This document shows positions 26,114 to 34,203 of a stretch of 64,000 bases of DNA, one piece after another. Source of the stretch: JBFIHF01 sp964411125 (lineage in GTDB: Bacteria; Myxococcota_A; Bradymonadia; Bradymonadales; Bradymonadaceae). Location: positions 99,719-163,718 of the forward strand of contig CAYPJU010000004.1 of assembly GCA_964411125.1 (NCBI GenBank), given 5' to 3'. The notes below the pieces were generated by a model, which saw nothing but the letters and a program-made list of their open reading frames with translations, had not been told where the DNA came from and did no database searches. The translations under genes were made by a program, and so were the position numbers. Numbering within the stretch: the first letter of the stretch is position 1; each line of letters opens with the position of its first letter.

Positions 26114-27016
26114 TCAGGGTTGGAAGGAGAGCTGGCTATCCACGGTCGCCCAACCGGCATCGACGGCCGGGAGGGTCAACGACGAGACGACGTCGGTGAC
26201 GCACTCGTCGAATTGAGGACTCGAACGCGCGCTGTCCACGACCTCCGCGCGGACGACCTTTCCTTCCGGCGAGACGAGCGCACGAACGGTGAGATCGATC
26301 GGACGAACCTCCTCGCCCGACTCGGATCGGTAGCACCAGTCCAGATCGTCGTCGCGACGCTTCAGGGGGGCCTCGAGGTCGGAGGCGGGGCGGTCGACGA
26401 CGGCAACTCGGTCATCGCGCACGAAGGCGACCCGCGGCCGCTCGAGCTCCTCGGTCATAGCGGCTAGCTCCCGAACTGTGAGGTTCGTTCGGTCGTCGAC
26501 GCAAACGAGTTCGGTCTGGACGAGCGACCCCAGCCGGGGCCAGTCGAACTTTCCGTCGTCGTCGCGGCAAAGGTGGGCGGTCCAAACGCCGCACACCGGG
26601 TCGGGTTCCACCGGGGGCGTCGCAAAGACGTACGCCCCGTCCGGCTCCAGCCGGACGACCGTCGCGCACTCGGCGAGTGGCGAGTCGATCACTTCGATGG
26701 GCGGAAGGGATTCGGCGAGCAGAAACACGGCCGGGGTCGTCGGGGCCGCGGACGCGGCCGACGCGGCCAGCGCGCCCGGACGCAGGTTTCCGTCGACGTC
26801 GACGTCGACGAACACGCGATCGCAGCCGCCCGAGCACGATGTCTCGTAACCGGCGACGAGGTCGGACGGTTTTGCGTACACGACGCTTTCGGCCGGAACA
26901 CGCAGGTCTCGACCGTCGTGGACCGTCGCCCCCGCGAGCGCGTTGGGGCGCGCCGAACTGCAGCCCATCAGAAGCGCGAGTGATGCGACGCCCGCTGCGA
27001 CGCGCCCGCGGATCAT
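26114..27016 (-). CDS. Lipoprotein with TonB/AgmX-like C-terminal domain
   Basis: A 300-residue lipoprotein (MIRGRVAAGVASLALLMGC). The C-terminal 80 residues (VRPIDLTVRALVSPEGKVVRAEVVDSARSS, written here in parts) resemble the TonB-C/AgmX-type beta-alpha-beta domain with the 'F-D-E-C-V-x-D-V-V-S-S-L-x-L-P' motif frequent in Myxococcota. The middle portion has no recognisable domain and contains several spaced cysteines. Its start overlaps the dCMP deaminase stop (ATGA), so it is the second gene of a two-gene operon. Function unknown. Confidence 0.78.
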   Translation of the reverse strand: MIRGRVAAGVASLALLMGCSSARPNALAGATVHDGRDLRVPAESVVYAKPSDLVAGYETSCSGGCDRVFVDVDVDGNLRPGALAASAASAAPTTPAVFLLAESLPPIEVIDSPLAECATVVRLEPDGAYVFATPPVEPDPVCGVWTAHLCRDDDGKFDWPRLGSLVQTELVCVDDRTNLTVRELAAMTEELERPRVAFVRDDRVAVVDRPASDLEAPLKRRDDDLDWCYRSESGEEVRPIDLTVRALVSPEGKVVRAEVVDSARSSPQFDECVTDVVSSLTLPAVDAGWATVDSQLSFQP

Positions 27017-27495
27017 GCGATGACCCCCAGCCGAGGGTCCTGCGGTCCCTCCACGGACTGAACTTCCACGCCGTGATCCATCAGATAACCGATGCCGTTC
27101 TCGCCGGCATAACCTCCGCCGACCACGATGACCTTCGTGATCCCGGCGTGGTGGATCAGTTTCGCGCACATCATGCACGGTTCGCCGGTGACCAGGATCC
27201 AGGCCCCTTTGGTCGCGACGCCGGACGCCGCGCAGTTGCACACGACGTTCATCTCGGCGTGATGGCAGCCGATCTCCATCCGGGTACCCGACGTTACGTT
27301 CTGGGTGTCGCGCAGGCACTCGGACCCGCCGCAGAGCTCGCCGCCGCCGCGTGGCCCGCCATTGTATCCGTCCATCAGCACCACGTTGCGTTCGGGGTCC
27401 AACAACATCGCGCCGAACTTTCGACGCGGACAGTTGGAGGCCTTCGCGAGCGCGAGGCACTGCTCGATCCGGATTCGGACGTGTTTCTCCTTCAT
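27013..27495 (-). CDS. dCMP deaminase family protein
   Basis: A 160-residue cytidine/deoxycytidylate deaminase-fold enzyme (ComEB-like) that makes dUMP from dCMP for thymidylate synthesis. The zinc site is CHHAEMN (His plus catalytic Glu) and PCMMCAK (two Cys). An N-terminal block, CPRRKFGAMLLDPERNVV, is typical. I start at MKEKHVR (ATG 27495) because GAGGAG lies four bases upstream; the seven-residue longer start at 27516 has no ribosome-binding site. It overlaps the TonB-domain lipoprotein gene by four bases. Confidence 0.93.
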   Translation of the reverse strand: MKEKHVRIRIEQCLALAKASNCPRRKFGAMLLDPERNVVLMDGYNGGPRGGGELCGGSECLRDTQNVTSGTRMEIGCHHAEMNVVCNCAASGVATKGAWILVTGEPCMMCAKLIHHAGITKVIVVGGGYAGENGIGYLMDHGVEVQSVEGPQDPRLGVIA

Positions 27496-27589
27496 CGTCT
27501 CCTCACCATCGGCCATCTGGAAGGAGCAGCGTAGCGCACTTTGGTCCGCAGCGCCGCGAGCGAAGAGAGATTCCCGGGTGAAGAAGCCC

Positions 27590-28903
27590 TCACTCCGGGA
27601 CGCAGGCGGCCTGGACTACGGAGGACTGATTGTGGCGTGGGGAGGCTTCGCAGCGAGTTCCGCCGGGGCAATCGTCGTCGGAGCTGCACCGCGCGACGCA
27701 CATGCCGCCGTCGTGGGGGACGGAGCCCGGGGCGTCGATGCAGAAGGTGGTGGCTGCGCCGACGCGGTCGGGGCAGTATCGGTCGCATCGCTGCGAGCAA
27801 ATGCCCTGTGGCCCGCCCTCTACCGGGATGCAGAGGTTGGTGTCGCACTCGTCGTCCTGCATGCATCGATCTCCGATCCAGCCCTGCGAACCGGGGAGGC
27901 AGACGTCGGCGGATGCGCTGCGATCGGGACGGTAGACGTTCTGTGTCTCGACGAAGCCGGGCAGACGGCGGCATTCGTTCGTCTCGACCTCGGTCGACTT
28001 CAGGGTGCAGATTCCGCCTGAACCTTCGGGGTTCGGTACACAGAACGAGGTCGGATGACCACGCCGGTCGGGGCAGTAGCGATCGCAGGACTTCGTGCAG
28101 TAACCACGCTCGCGGTAGTCGTTTCGCTGACAGAACCCGCCGTCGAACGAGCAGTCGGAGTCGTCGGTGCACTCGCTGAGCAGCCACGGATCGTGGTCCA
28201 CCGCGTCACCGTCTTCGAGGCGCTCGACGGGCTTCTGAATCACGACCTCGGCCTGTTTTCCTTGCAGGCGGGCGTAGACTTCTTTGATCCCTTCAGCCGA
28301 CATTCGGACGCAGCCGTGGCTGACGTATCCGCGTCGCAGGTTGCCCCCGTTCGGCATCGAGAAGTCGTCGATCGGGCCGTGGATGCCGTACGCAGCGCTG
28401 TGCGGATGGCCGGCGAGCCGAATGAAGGGGAGCCCCGCGAAAACCGGAACGCGGCGGCCATCCTCGTCGGTCCACCACATGCGGCAACTGTGGTTCCATC
28501 CCCATCGAGCTTGAGAGGTCGTCGGTCCGTCGACGGTCGGTGGTTCGTCGGTGCGGGTGTAGAACGTACCCGACGCAAACTGCGTCGAGGTCGGGGTGAG
28601 GCTCTCGCCGTTCTCCATCGCTCCCACACCGATCGGGAAGACTCGGTCGTAGTCACCGGCTTCGTCGGTCAGTCGCAGCGTGAGGCCGTCGAGGCTGATC
28701 ACGATCTTCGGCTGTTCCAGGGGGGGCATCCAGGGGATGTCCTTGCAGGTCGTCGCCGCACCCCAATGCCCGTCGGCCGGTGGGTCCGCGATGTCTCCGA
28801 CGGGGAGATCGGCGGGTACGTCGGTCGGGGGAGCGTCGTCGACACCTTCACCGCAGGCGGTGATCAGGGTGGCGAGAGCAGTGAGGAGCATCCATTTCTT
28901 CAT
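27590..28903 (-). CDS. L,D-transpeptidase lipoprotein with Cys-rich tail
   Basis: A 437-residue lipoprotein (MKKWMLLTALATLITAC, Cys17). A YkuD L,D-transpeptidase domain lies at about residues 65-235, with the catalytic motif IHGPIDDF ... YVSHGCVRMS, the Cys nucleophile in S-H-G-C-V-R. These enzymes make 3-3 crosslinks or attach proteins to peptidoglycan. The remaining 200 residues are cysteine-rich repeats (CTDDSDCSFDGGFCQ, CDRYCPDRRGHPTSFC, CDRYCPDRVGAATTFC) that probably form disulfide modules outside the membrane. The combination is unusual. The tRNA at 29050-29123 lies upstream on the same strand. Confidence 0.93.
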   Translation of the reverse strand: MKKWMLLTALATLITACGEGVDDAPPTDVPADLPVGDIADPPADGHWGAATTCKDIPWMPPLEQPKIVISLDGLTLRLTDEAGDYDRVFPIGVGAMENGESLTPTSTQFASGTFYTRTDEPPTVDGPTTSQARWGWNHSCRMWWTDEDGRRVPVFAGLPFIRLAGHPHSAAYGIHGPIDDFSMPNGGNLRRGYVSHGCVRMSAEGIKEVYARLQGKQAEVVIQKPVERLEDGDAVDHDPWLLSECTDDSDCSFDGGFCQRNDYRERGYCTKSCDRYCPDRRGHPTSFCVPNPEGSGGICTLKSTEVETNECRRLPGFVETQNVYRPDRSASADVCLPGSQGWIGDRCMQDDECDTNLCIPVEGGPQGICSQRCDRYCPDRVGAATTFCIDAPGSVPHDGGMCVARCSSDDDCPGGTRCEASPRHNQSSVVQAACVPE

Positions 28904-29049
28904 GTCAGTGAACTCGGCGTCGTTGCGCATCCAAGGATCGGCGCATTCATGCCGGAACGACGACAGAAATTCAAGAGAGACGACGAAGGGAGGGGCGGTT
29001 CGTTCGCCGGTTCGGGGAGGAAGGACGGGGAGGATCGGAGGATGAGCGA

Positions 29050-29123
29050 TGCCCGGGGTGGGACTCGAACCCACAACGCACCGGTTCTAAGCCGGCGTCC
29101 TCTGCCAGTTGGGATACCCGGGC
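29050..29123 (-). tRNA. tRNA with anticodon UAG (Leu-type codon) but short variable arm
   Basis: A 74-nt cloverleaf on the minus strand. The acceptor stem GCCCGGG/CCCGGGC is perfect, with discriminator A73. The D stem is only three pairs (TCC/GGA) with loop CAACTGGCAGA. The anticodon stem GCCGG/CCGGT holds loop CTTAGAA, giving anticodon UAG for codon CUA. The variable region is five bases (GCGTT), so this is a class I tRNA. The T arm is GTGGG-TTCGAGT-CCCAC. CCA is not encoded. A genuine tRNA-Leu should have a long variable arm, so identity is uncertain although A73 fits Leu. Confidence 0.8.
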
Positions 29124-29199
29124 CGAAGCGGAGGGGAGAATAGACGGTTCGCCGACAATATTCCGTCGGGCGATCACCTCCGTCGGTTCGTCGCTCCAG

Positions 29200-29559
29200 C
29201 TATACCGAGGTGACGAGCACAGCGCCATACGCGTGGACCGCGTACGTTCCCAGGTAGACGGCACATGCGAGCCCGGTGCCGATCTTCGAGGCTCGATGGT
29301 GGCGAAAGTGCCAGAGGATCGCGACCGAGCAGCTCACGAGGAGCATCTTCACGACGGCGAACAGGGTAGGGTGGATCGCCAGCAAGACGGCCATCAACGG
29401 GTTGGCCTCCTCGGCGACACCCAGTTCGATCCAGGTGATCGTCGCCACCGTGTCGAACAGGTTGAGGAAGAGTACGACGGCGAGCGCCGTGGCGAGTAGC
29501 TCAGATCCTTTTCGGAGCTTCTGGCGGGGCGAGAGTCGGGTAGTGACAGCGGCAGCCAT
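29200..29559 (-). CDS. DUF5658 small membrane protein
   Basis: A 119-residue integral membrane protein with three hydrophobic helices (about residues 22-42, 58-78 and 93-113). The block LFDTVATITWIELGVAEEANPLM is the DUF5658 signature, with its conserved Asp, Glu and Asn-Pro. Function unknown. It is monocistronic and separated from the tRNA by 76 bp. ATG 29559 is preceded by a weak site, so the start is likely but not certain. Confidence 0.85.
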   Translation of the reverse strand: MAAAVTTRLSPRQKLRKGSELLATALAVVLFLNLFDTVATITWIELGVAEEANPLMAVLLAIHPTLFAVVKMLLVSCSVAILWHFRHHRASKIGTGLACAVYLGTYAVHAYGAVLVTSV

Positions 29560-29642
29560 TTCGAAATCCAGTCGGGTTCATTTCATTCATCATTCGAGGG
29601 CGCGTAAACATTTGCGCTCAATGAGAACTTCACCACGACTTC

Positions 29643-30434
29643 TCAGTTGGCCAGCGCGCCGAGCAACTGCCGATCGCTCGGGACGAATGCCGACGGGATG
29701 GTCACCAGCGTACCGTCCTTGTTTCCTTCCACGATGAGCTCCCCGCTCGTCTCGTTCTCGACGACGCGTCGCATCAGCGGGAGGCCCCGTCCGAGCTGCT
29801 CGACGATACCGAGCTGGCGGGCGAGGACCGCCACGAGGGGATTGCGGGGGAGGGAGACGCCACCGCGGGCCAGGTACTTTTCGATCGGCTCCGGCAGTCC
29901 GTTGGGAGGGCCGGGGCTCCACACTTCGAGCCGGTCGTCGAAGAGCCTGACGGTGACGTGCCCGGGGGAGCGGAGGTCGCGATGGACGAGCGCATTGGCG
30001 ATCGCTTCGCGCGCGGCCTCCAGCGGATACTCGAGCGACGAGTCGTCGGGGTCGACCTGATTGACCACATCGCGCGAATGACGGCTGACGAACTCGAGCG
30101 CCGCTTCGAACTGGTGTGGCAGAGCGCCGCCGACGTCCTGGCGGACGGTCACCCCATCAGCCATGTCTTCGCCTTCGAACCGGGCGAGCGTGACATGCAA
30201 TTGAGGGAGGACGAACTCTGGTTCCCGACCGAAGAGGTAGAGCCCGGCGAGGGTCGGGATGACGCGGGATCCCATCGTCCCCGCCAGCCGAAGCCGAAGC
30301 AGAGCGTCCTCACGCAGGACCTCGTCGGCCGCCAGCCGCGGGACGTGGTCGTGGAGATAACGATCGAAGGCGACGAGATCGAGATCGTCGAGCGACGCCG
30401 ACGGGACGGTGTTGGTTTCGGCCGCAGAGCTCAC
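29643..30434 (-). CDS. HATPase_c_4-domain (RecG C-terminal-like) ATP-binding protein
   Basis: A 263-residue protein resembling the AlbA_4/HATPase_c_4 type regulators, whose C-terminal half is a GHKL-like ATPase fold. Features are YPLEAAREAIANALVHRDL (N-box Asn), VRLFDDRLEVWSPGPP and GLPEPI (G1-like), RNPLVAVLARQLGIVEQLGRGLPLM. The N-terminal AlbA_4 DNA-binding half appears shortened. GTG 30434 overlaps the stop of the transglutaminase-like lipoprotein (GTGA), so both are translated from one mRNA. The pairing of a cytoplasmic putative DNA-linked ATPase with an exported lipoprotein is odd. Confidence 0.8.
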   Translation of the reverse strand: MSSAAETNTVPSASLDDLDLVAFDRYLHDHVPRLAADEVLREDALLRLRLAGTMGSRVIPTLAGLYLFGREPEFVLPQLHVTLARFEGEDMADGVTVRQDVGGALPHQFEAALEFVSRHSRDVVNQVDPDDSSLEYPLEAAREAIANALVHRDLRSPGHVTVRLFDDRLEVWSPGPPNGLPEPIEKYLARGGVSLPRNPLVAVLARQLGIVEQLGRGLPLMRRVVENETSGELIVEGNKDGTLVTIPSAFVPSDRQLLGALAN

Positions 30435-31645
30435 TTGTAGTTTTCGGCGAAGATGACGCGGGGGTGGATCCCGTCGTCCGCCCATCCTTTCGGGTTGGGA
30501 ACGCAATCGTCGGAGAGGGGACCCCCGCGACAGTACTCCTGGAACATGTAGTCTTCGTAGTCTTCCCACGAATCCTGCACGGTGATGTGCGTCGGGTCGT
30601 AGATTCGACCGTCGACCGACACCACGATGTGGTCACCGTAGCTCCAATGCTTCGCCTCACGACCCACCGCGGTGTGAAGACGGGTACGGTACCGATCGTA
30701 GTGGTCCTCGACGTAGCCAGTCTCGTCCTCGTCTCGGAACTTGAACCAGACCCACGTCGCGTCGATGCCGTGATACTCGACGAGCGCCATCATGATGCCG
30801 CGGTGCTCTCCGCACGCGGTGCGCTCGAAGTCGAGGTAGATGTCGACGCGGTCCTCGATCAGGGAGCGATCCGGGCGGGCGAAGCCCCCGTACGAACGCC
30901 CCTCGCGTCCGAGCCCATCGATCCCCTCCAGCATCCGCAACGCGATGTCGTGTTTTGCCTCTTCCCCTTCCCACTCGCCGGCCCCCCACCGGGCCGCCCA
31001 CAGGATGGCCTGTTTGTAGCGCGGAGCTTCTCCTCTCGGATTTCGCCACAGCGTGGGGATCGTATGGCGGGTTACGGCCTCTTGCTCCAGGAGGAGACTG
31101 CCGCCATGCGCTCGCAGGTCCCACTGCAGCTCGAGGGTCCAGAGGTCGACACGGTCCGGGAGGTCGTCGGTCTCGACCTCGACGAACGGAAACTTCTCTC
31201 CGTCGGTGACGACAGTGCCCTCGGATCGAAACAGCTCGATGGCGGGTAGCCCCGGGTCGGTCTGCGACCGCAGGACTCCCCTCACTTGCCAGTCGATCGC
31301 CTCCTCGTGCTCGTCGAGGAGGTCGGTGTCGAGCTCGAACGCGAGCTTCACCGGCGTCCCCGAGGTGTAGGGAGCAGGCTCGTTCAGTGCGTACTCGTAC
31401 TGTCCGTCGGCGAGAACCTGGCCGCCAGGCGCGACGAGAAAGGTGGTGTTGCCGATGTGGCGGTGCGGACTCTCCCAGGTCGGTCCGGTGATCTGGTAGT
31501 CGTGACGATTCTTCATCCCGTCGGCCGCGTGAAACCGAATCTCCGCGGGAAACACCCGGGCCTTCCCGTCGGTCGTAGGAACGTCGACGCACCCGGCGAG
31601 GAGGGAGGCGGCGACGCTGACGAAGATGTATTGTCGTACTTTCAT
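30431..31645 (-). CDS. Transglutaminase-like exported lipoprotein
   Basis: A 404-residue lipoprotein (MKVRQYIFVSVAASLLAGC). The C-terminal part carries a transglutaminase-like Cys-His-Asp triad. The Cys is in ERTACGEHRGIMMALVEYHGI (written in part here), the His in YGDHIVVSVDG and the Asp in RIYDPT. Such domains crosslink proteins or cleave peptides. The N-terminal 200 residues look like beta-sandwich. A GTG nine bases upstream (31654) is an alternative start. It starts only 11 bases from the divergent DUF819 gene and overlaps the following ATPase-like gene by four bases. Confidence 0.85.
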   Translation of the reverse strand: MKVRQYIFVSVAASLLAGCVDVPTTDGKARVFPAEIRFHAADGMKNRHDYQITGPTWESPHRHIGNTTFLVAPGGQVLADGQYEYALNEPAPYTSGTPVKLAFELDTDLLDEHEEAIDWQVRGVLRSQTDPGLPAIELFRSEGTVVTDGEKFPFVEVETDDLPDRVDLWTLELQWDLRAHGGSLLLEQEAVTRHTIPTLWRNPRGEAPRYKQAILWAARWGAGEWEGEEAKHDIALRMLEGIDGLGREGRSYGGFARPDRSLIEDRVDIYLDFERTACGEHRGIMMALVEYHGIDATWVWFKFRDEDETGYVEDHYDRYRTRLHTAVGREAKHWSYGDHIVVSVDGRIYDPTHITVQDSWEDYEDYMFQEYCRGGPLSDDCVPNPKGWADDGIHPRVIFAENYK

Positions 31646-31656
31646 TCGAGACACCG

Positions 31657-32775
31657 ATGATCGAAGCGACTTTTCTGGCGTTACTATACCTGATCACGCC
31701 CGCTATCGCACAGAGGGCGGCTCGACGCCAGAGCTTCGGTTGGCTCGACCCGGTCATCACCTGCTACGCGATCGGCATGCTGGTGGGCAACCTCGGCATC
31801 GGGTTCGATCCGGCGATACCGCAGACGTTCGCGGACGTGACGATCCCGCTCGCGATTCCGCTGCTGCTCTTTCAGACCGATCTCCGTAGGTGGCTCGCAT
31901 CGGGACGAAACACCTTGCTCGGGTTCGCGGCTTCGATGACCGCGGTCACTTTGGCGATTCTGGGGACGAGCGCGCTCTTCGGTGGCGCTCAGCGTGAGCT
32001 CCCCAAGGTCGCAGCGATGCTCGCCGGGACATGGTCGGGAGGGACGCCCAACCTGTTCGCGCTCGGAGCGGCGACGGAAGCCTCGGAATCGACGATCGCG
32101 CTGCTCAATGGGGCGGACATGCTCACGGGGGCGATCTACCTGCTGCTGCTCCTGTCGATCGCGCGGCCGGTCCTCGCGCGGGTGCTCCCGGCCTCGCCGC
32201 CCTCGGATCCGATGACCGAGGAGGAGTCGACCCGTCGCCCGACAAGGGAGCGCGTAGTGGAGGGCGCGGCGTCACTCGCGGCGGCGGTGGGGATCGGAGC
32301 GCTGTCGGCGGGGCTCAGCGTGCTCGTCACGGGTGGCGTGAGCGTCCCCCTCGTCTTACTCGGGCTCACCACCGGGGGGCTGGCGGTGTCGTTTGTCCCC
32401 CGGGCCCGGGCGGCGAAGGAGAGCGCGCGGATTGGCAACTACCTGATCCTGGTGTTCGCGGTCGCGGTGGGTTCCCTCACCAACTTCTCCGAGGTGTTGG
32501 CGGACGGCTCGGCAGTGCTGGGGTTCACCGCTGTGGCCCTGGTGGCGACGCTCGTGCTCCACTACGCCTTCTGCGCGCTTCTCCGAGTCGACGTCGACAC
32601 GGCGATCATCACGAGCGTCGCGACGGTGATGGGGCCGCCGCTGGTCGCGCCGGTCGCCCGCCGGCTCGACAGTCAGTTGGCGCTGGTGTCCGGCGTCGGC
32701 ACGGGGCTCGTGGGGTATGCGGTGGGGAACTACTTCGGTTTGCTGATCGAGCAGATCGTCGGTGCGCTTTTCTGA
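31657..32775 (+). CDS. DUF819-family membrane protein
   Basis: A 372-residue inner-membrane protein with about ten hydrophobic segments, typical for DUF819, a transporter-like family of unknown substrate. Family-type blocks are ITCYAIGMLVGNLG, TIPLAIPLLLFQTDLRRWL, AGTWSGGTPNLFALGAAT and TSVATVMGPPLVAPVARR. A polar loop at about 175-195 separates the halves. The start (ATG 31657) has no clear ribosome-binding site and lies 11 bases from the divergent lipoprotein start. A hairpin-rich repeat follows at 32794-32928. Confidence 0.92.
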   Translation: MIEATFLALLYLITPAIAQRAARRQSFGWLDPVITCYAIGMLVGNLGIGFDPAIPQTFADVTIPLAIPLLLFQTDLRRWLASGRNTLLGFAASMTAVTLAILGTSALFGGAQRELPKVAAMLAGTWSGGTPNLFALGAATEASESTIALLNGADMLTGAIYLLLLLSIARPVLARVLPASPPSDPMTEEESTRRPTRERVVEGAASLAAAVGIGALSAGLSVLVTGGVSVPLVLLGLTTGGLAVSFVPRARAAKESARIGNYLILVFAVAVGSLTNFSEVLADGSAVLGFTAVALVATLVLHYAFCALLRVDVDTAIITSVATVMGPPLVAPVARRLDSQLALVSGVGTGLVGYAVGNYFGLLIEQIVGALF

Positions 32776-32793
32776 GTGCGCGGGCTCAACACC

Positions 32794-32928
32794 GTGGGGC
32801 TTTGCCCCACACCCCACCAAGGATTGCATCCTTGGAACCGCGAATTTTTCTCAGCCAACTCCGCCACCTGTTCCTGAAAACTTCGGGGTCCAGGGGAGAA
32901 TCCCCTGTTGGGTTTGGGCGAAGCCCAA
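32794..32928. repeat. Array of four short perfect hairpins between convergent genes
   Basis: In 135 bp there are four perfect hairpins. They are GTGGGGC-TTT-GCCCCAC (32794-32810), CCAAGGA-TTGCA-TCCTTGG (32817-32835), CAGGGGA-GAA-TCCCCTG (32891-32907) and TTGGGC-GAA-GCCCAA (32914-32928). The intervening sequence includes a T-rich patch (GAATTTTTCTCAG). This resembles a REP/BIME-like intergenic element and may act as a bidirectional terminator for the DUF819 and TraB-like genes. Nothing coding is seen here. Confidence 0.7.
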
Positions 32929-32960
32929 CGGAGGCCCCTCTCCACAGTCTCGAATCTCCG

Positions 32961-34124
32961 TCAGGGGAGCCATCCGAGCGCGACGAAGCTTCCGATGGTG
33001 CTGGAGATGTTGGCGAAGACGAAGACGAGGATGATCTTCGCCAGCTTGTTGCGCCACCAGCCCTTCCAGTGGGTGATGTCGTCGCCGACGTTGTCGATGT
33101 CCTCGATCGTGGGCGGCACGACCCATGCCTGCACGACGGCGCCGACGAGCCCGGCGCCGACGGCGGGATTGAGGGAGACGAACGGCGCGGAGAGCCCGGT
33201 GATGACGATCGTCGCGGTGTGGGACCCGGCGGCCGCGGCGCCGAGCGCGGCGAGCGTGGCGTTCGAAATGCACCAGGCGAGCAGTGCCGTCTGCATCTTC
33301 TCGAAATCGCCGAACGCGAAACCGATGACGAAGGCGCCGATGATGGCGGCGCTGAAGAGCCAGGGGAGGGCCCGGCCGAAGAGCGAAGGGGGAGAGACCG
33401 TGAGGAGGTCGTCGGAGTTCTCCTCACCGAGATAGTTCTCGGCTCGCTCCCACTGAAGCTGCGACGTGACGACCAACACGCGCCCCTGCTGACGCGACAC
33501 GGTTCCGGCCAACCAGCGGGCCGACTCTTCGAGAAAGACGGTCGAGGCGGGGGTGCCGAGGATCCGGCGCATCTTCTTTCGGGCGCGGTCGGTGTCGAAG
33601 CTCTCGCGCATCCCCTCGAGGTCCTCGTCGTCCTCGTCGACCTTTCTCATCTTCGAACGGCGCATCGACGACAGCGCGGTGCGGACGGCGAGTGGGGCTC
33701 GCTTGAGCCACGCCGTCGCCTGCCAGGCGCGTCGCCCGACGATCTCGATCGGCCGGCCTCCGAAGACGATGGGAACCCCGAGAGCGTTGGCTGTCTCGAA
33801 CGCGATCAACATCTCGTCAGCGACCTTTACGCCGCGCCCGGGTGGGGCGGATCGCTTGGCGAGGACCCCCGCGGCGATGCGGGAGTTCAGGACCGCCATC
33901 TCCTTTCGCTTGATGATCTCGACGAGGTTCGCTTCCGCACGGAACTCGTCGTCGGCCAGCCATTTCCAACGGCTCTCGTCGAAGTCGAGGACGACGACGT
34001 CGGGTTCGAACGCCTCGATCTCCTCGGCGAGCTCGTCGAGCGTGTCGCGCCCCACGATCGTGAGCGTGAAAGCGCGCACGGTCGACGTCGCCGTCTGGTG
34101 ATCGGAATGTCTGACCGGAGGCAT
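32961..34124 (-). CDS. TraB/PrgY-family membrane protein
   Basis: A 387-residue protein of the TraB/PrgY family, with an N-terminal soluble domain and a C-terminal membrane domain of about four helices (residues 265-380). The soluble part starts 'FTLTIVGRDTLDELAEEIEAFEPDVVVLDFD', the family equivalent of the catalytic-looking start of TraB proteins, and includes LVEIIKRKEMAVLNSRIAAG. PrgY-type proteins reduce peptide pheromone activity in enterococci. The conserved GTaH motif seen in many TraB proteins is altered here. Start MPPVRH (ATG 34124). It is divergent from the M19-like gene across 79 bp. Confidence 0.82.
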   Translation of the reverse strand: MPPVRHSDHQTATSTVRAFTLTIVGRDTLDELAEEIEAFEPDVVVLDFDESRWKWLADDEFRAEANLVEIIKRKEMAVLNSRIAAGVLAKRSAPPGRGVKVADEMLIAFETANALGVPIVFGGRPIEIVGRRAWQATAWLKRAPLAVRTALSSMRRSKMRKVDEDDEDLEGMRESFDTDRARKKMRRILGTPASTVFLEESARWLAGTVSRQQGRVLVVTSQLQWERAENYLGEENSDDLLTVSPPSLFGRALPWLFSAAIIGAFVIGFAFGDFEKMQTALLAWCISNATLAALGAAAAGSHTATIVITGLSAPFVSLNPAVGAGLVGAVVQAWVVPPTIEDIDNVGDDITHWKGWWRNKLAKIILVFVFANISSTIGSFVALGWLP

Positions 34125-34203
34125 AGAGAGCGCCTGCTCACCGACTCGGCAAACCGGAAGATCCGGCGTTGGAAAGACGGCGGTTGCTGGAGTACAACGC
34201 GAC

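Noticed and set aside
32794..32928. CRISPR array
   Set aside because: The hairpins have different stems and no equal-length spacers, and no cas gene occurs in the window.
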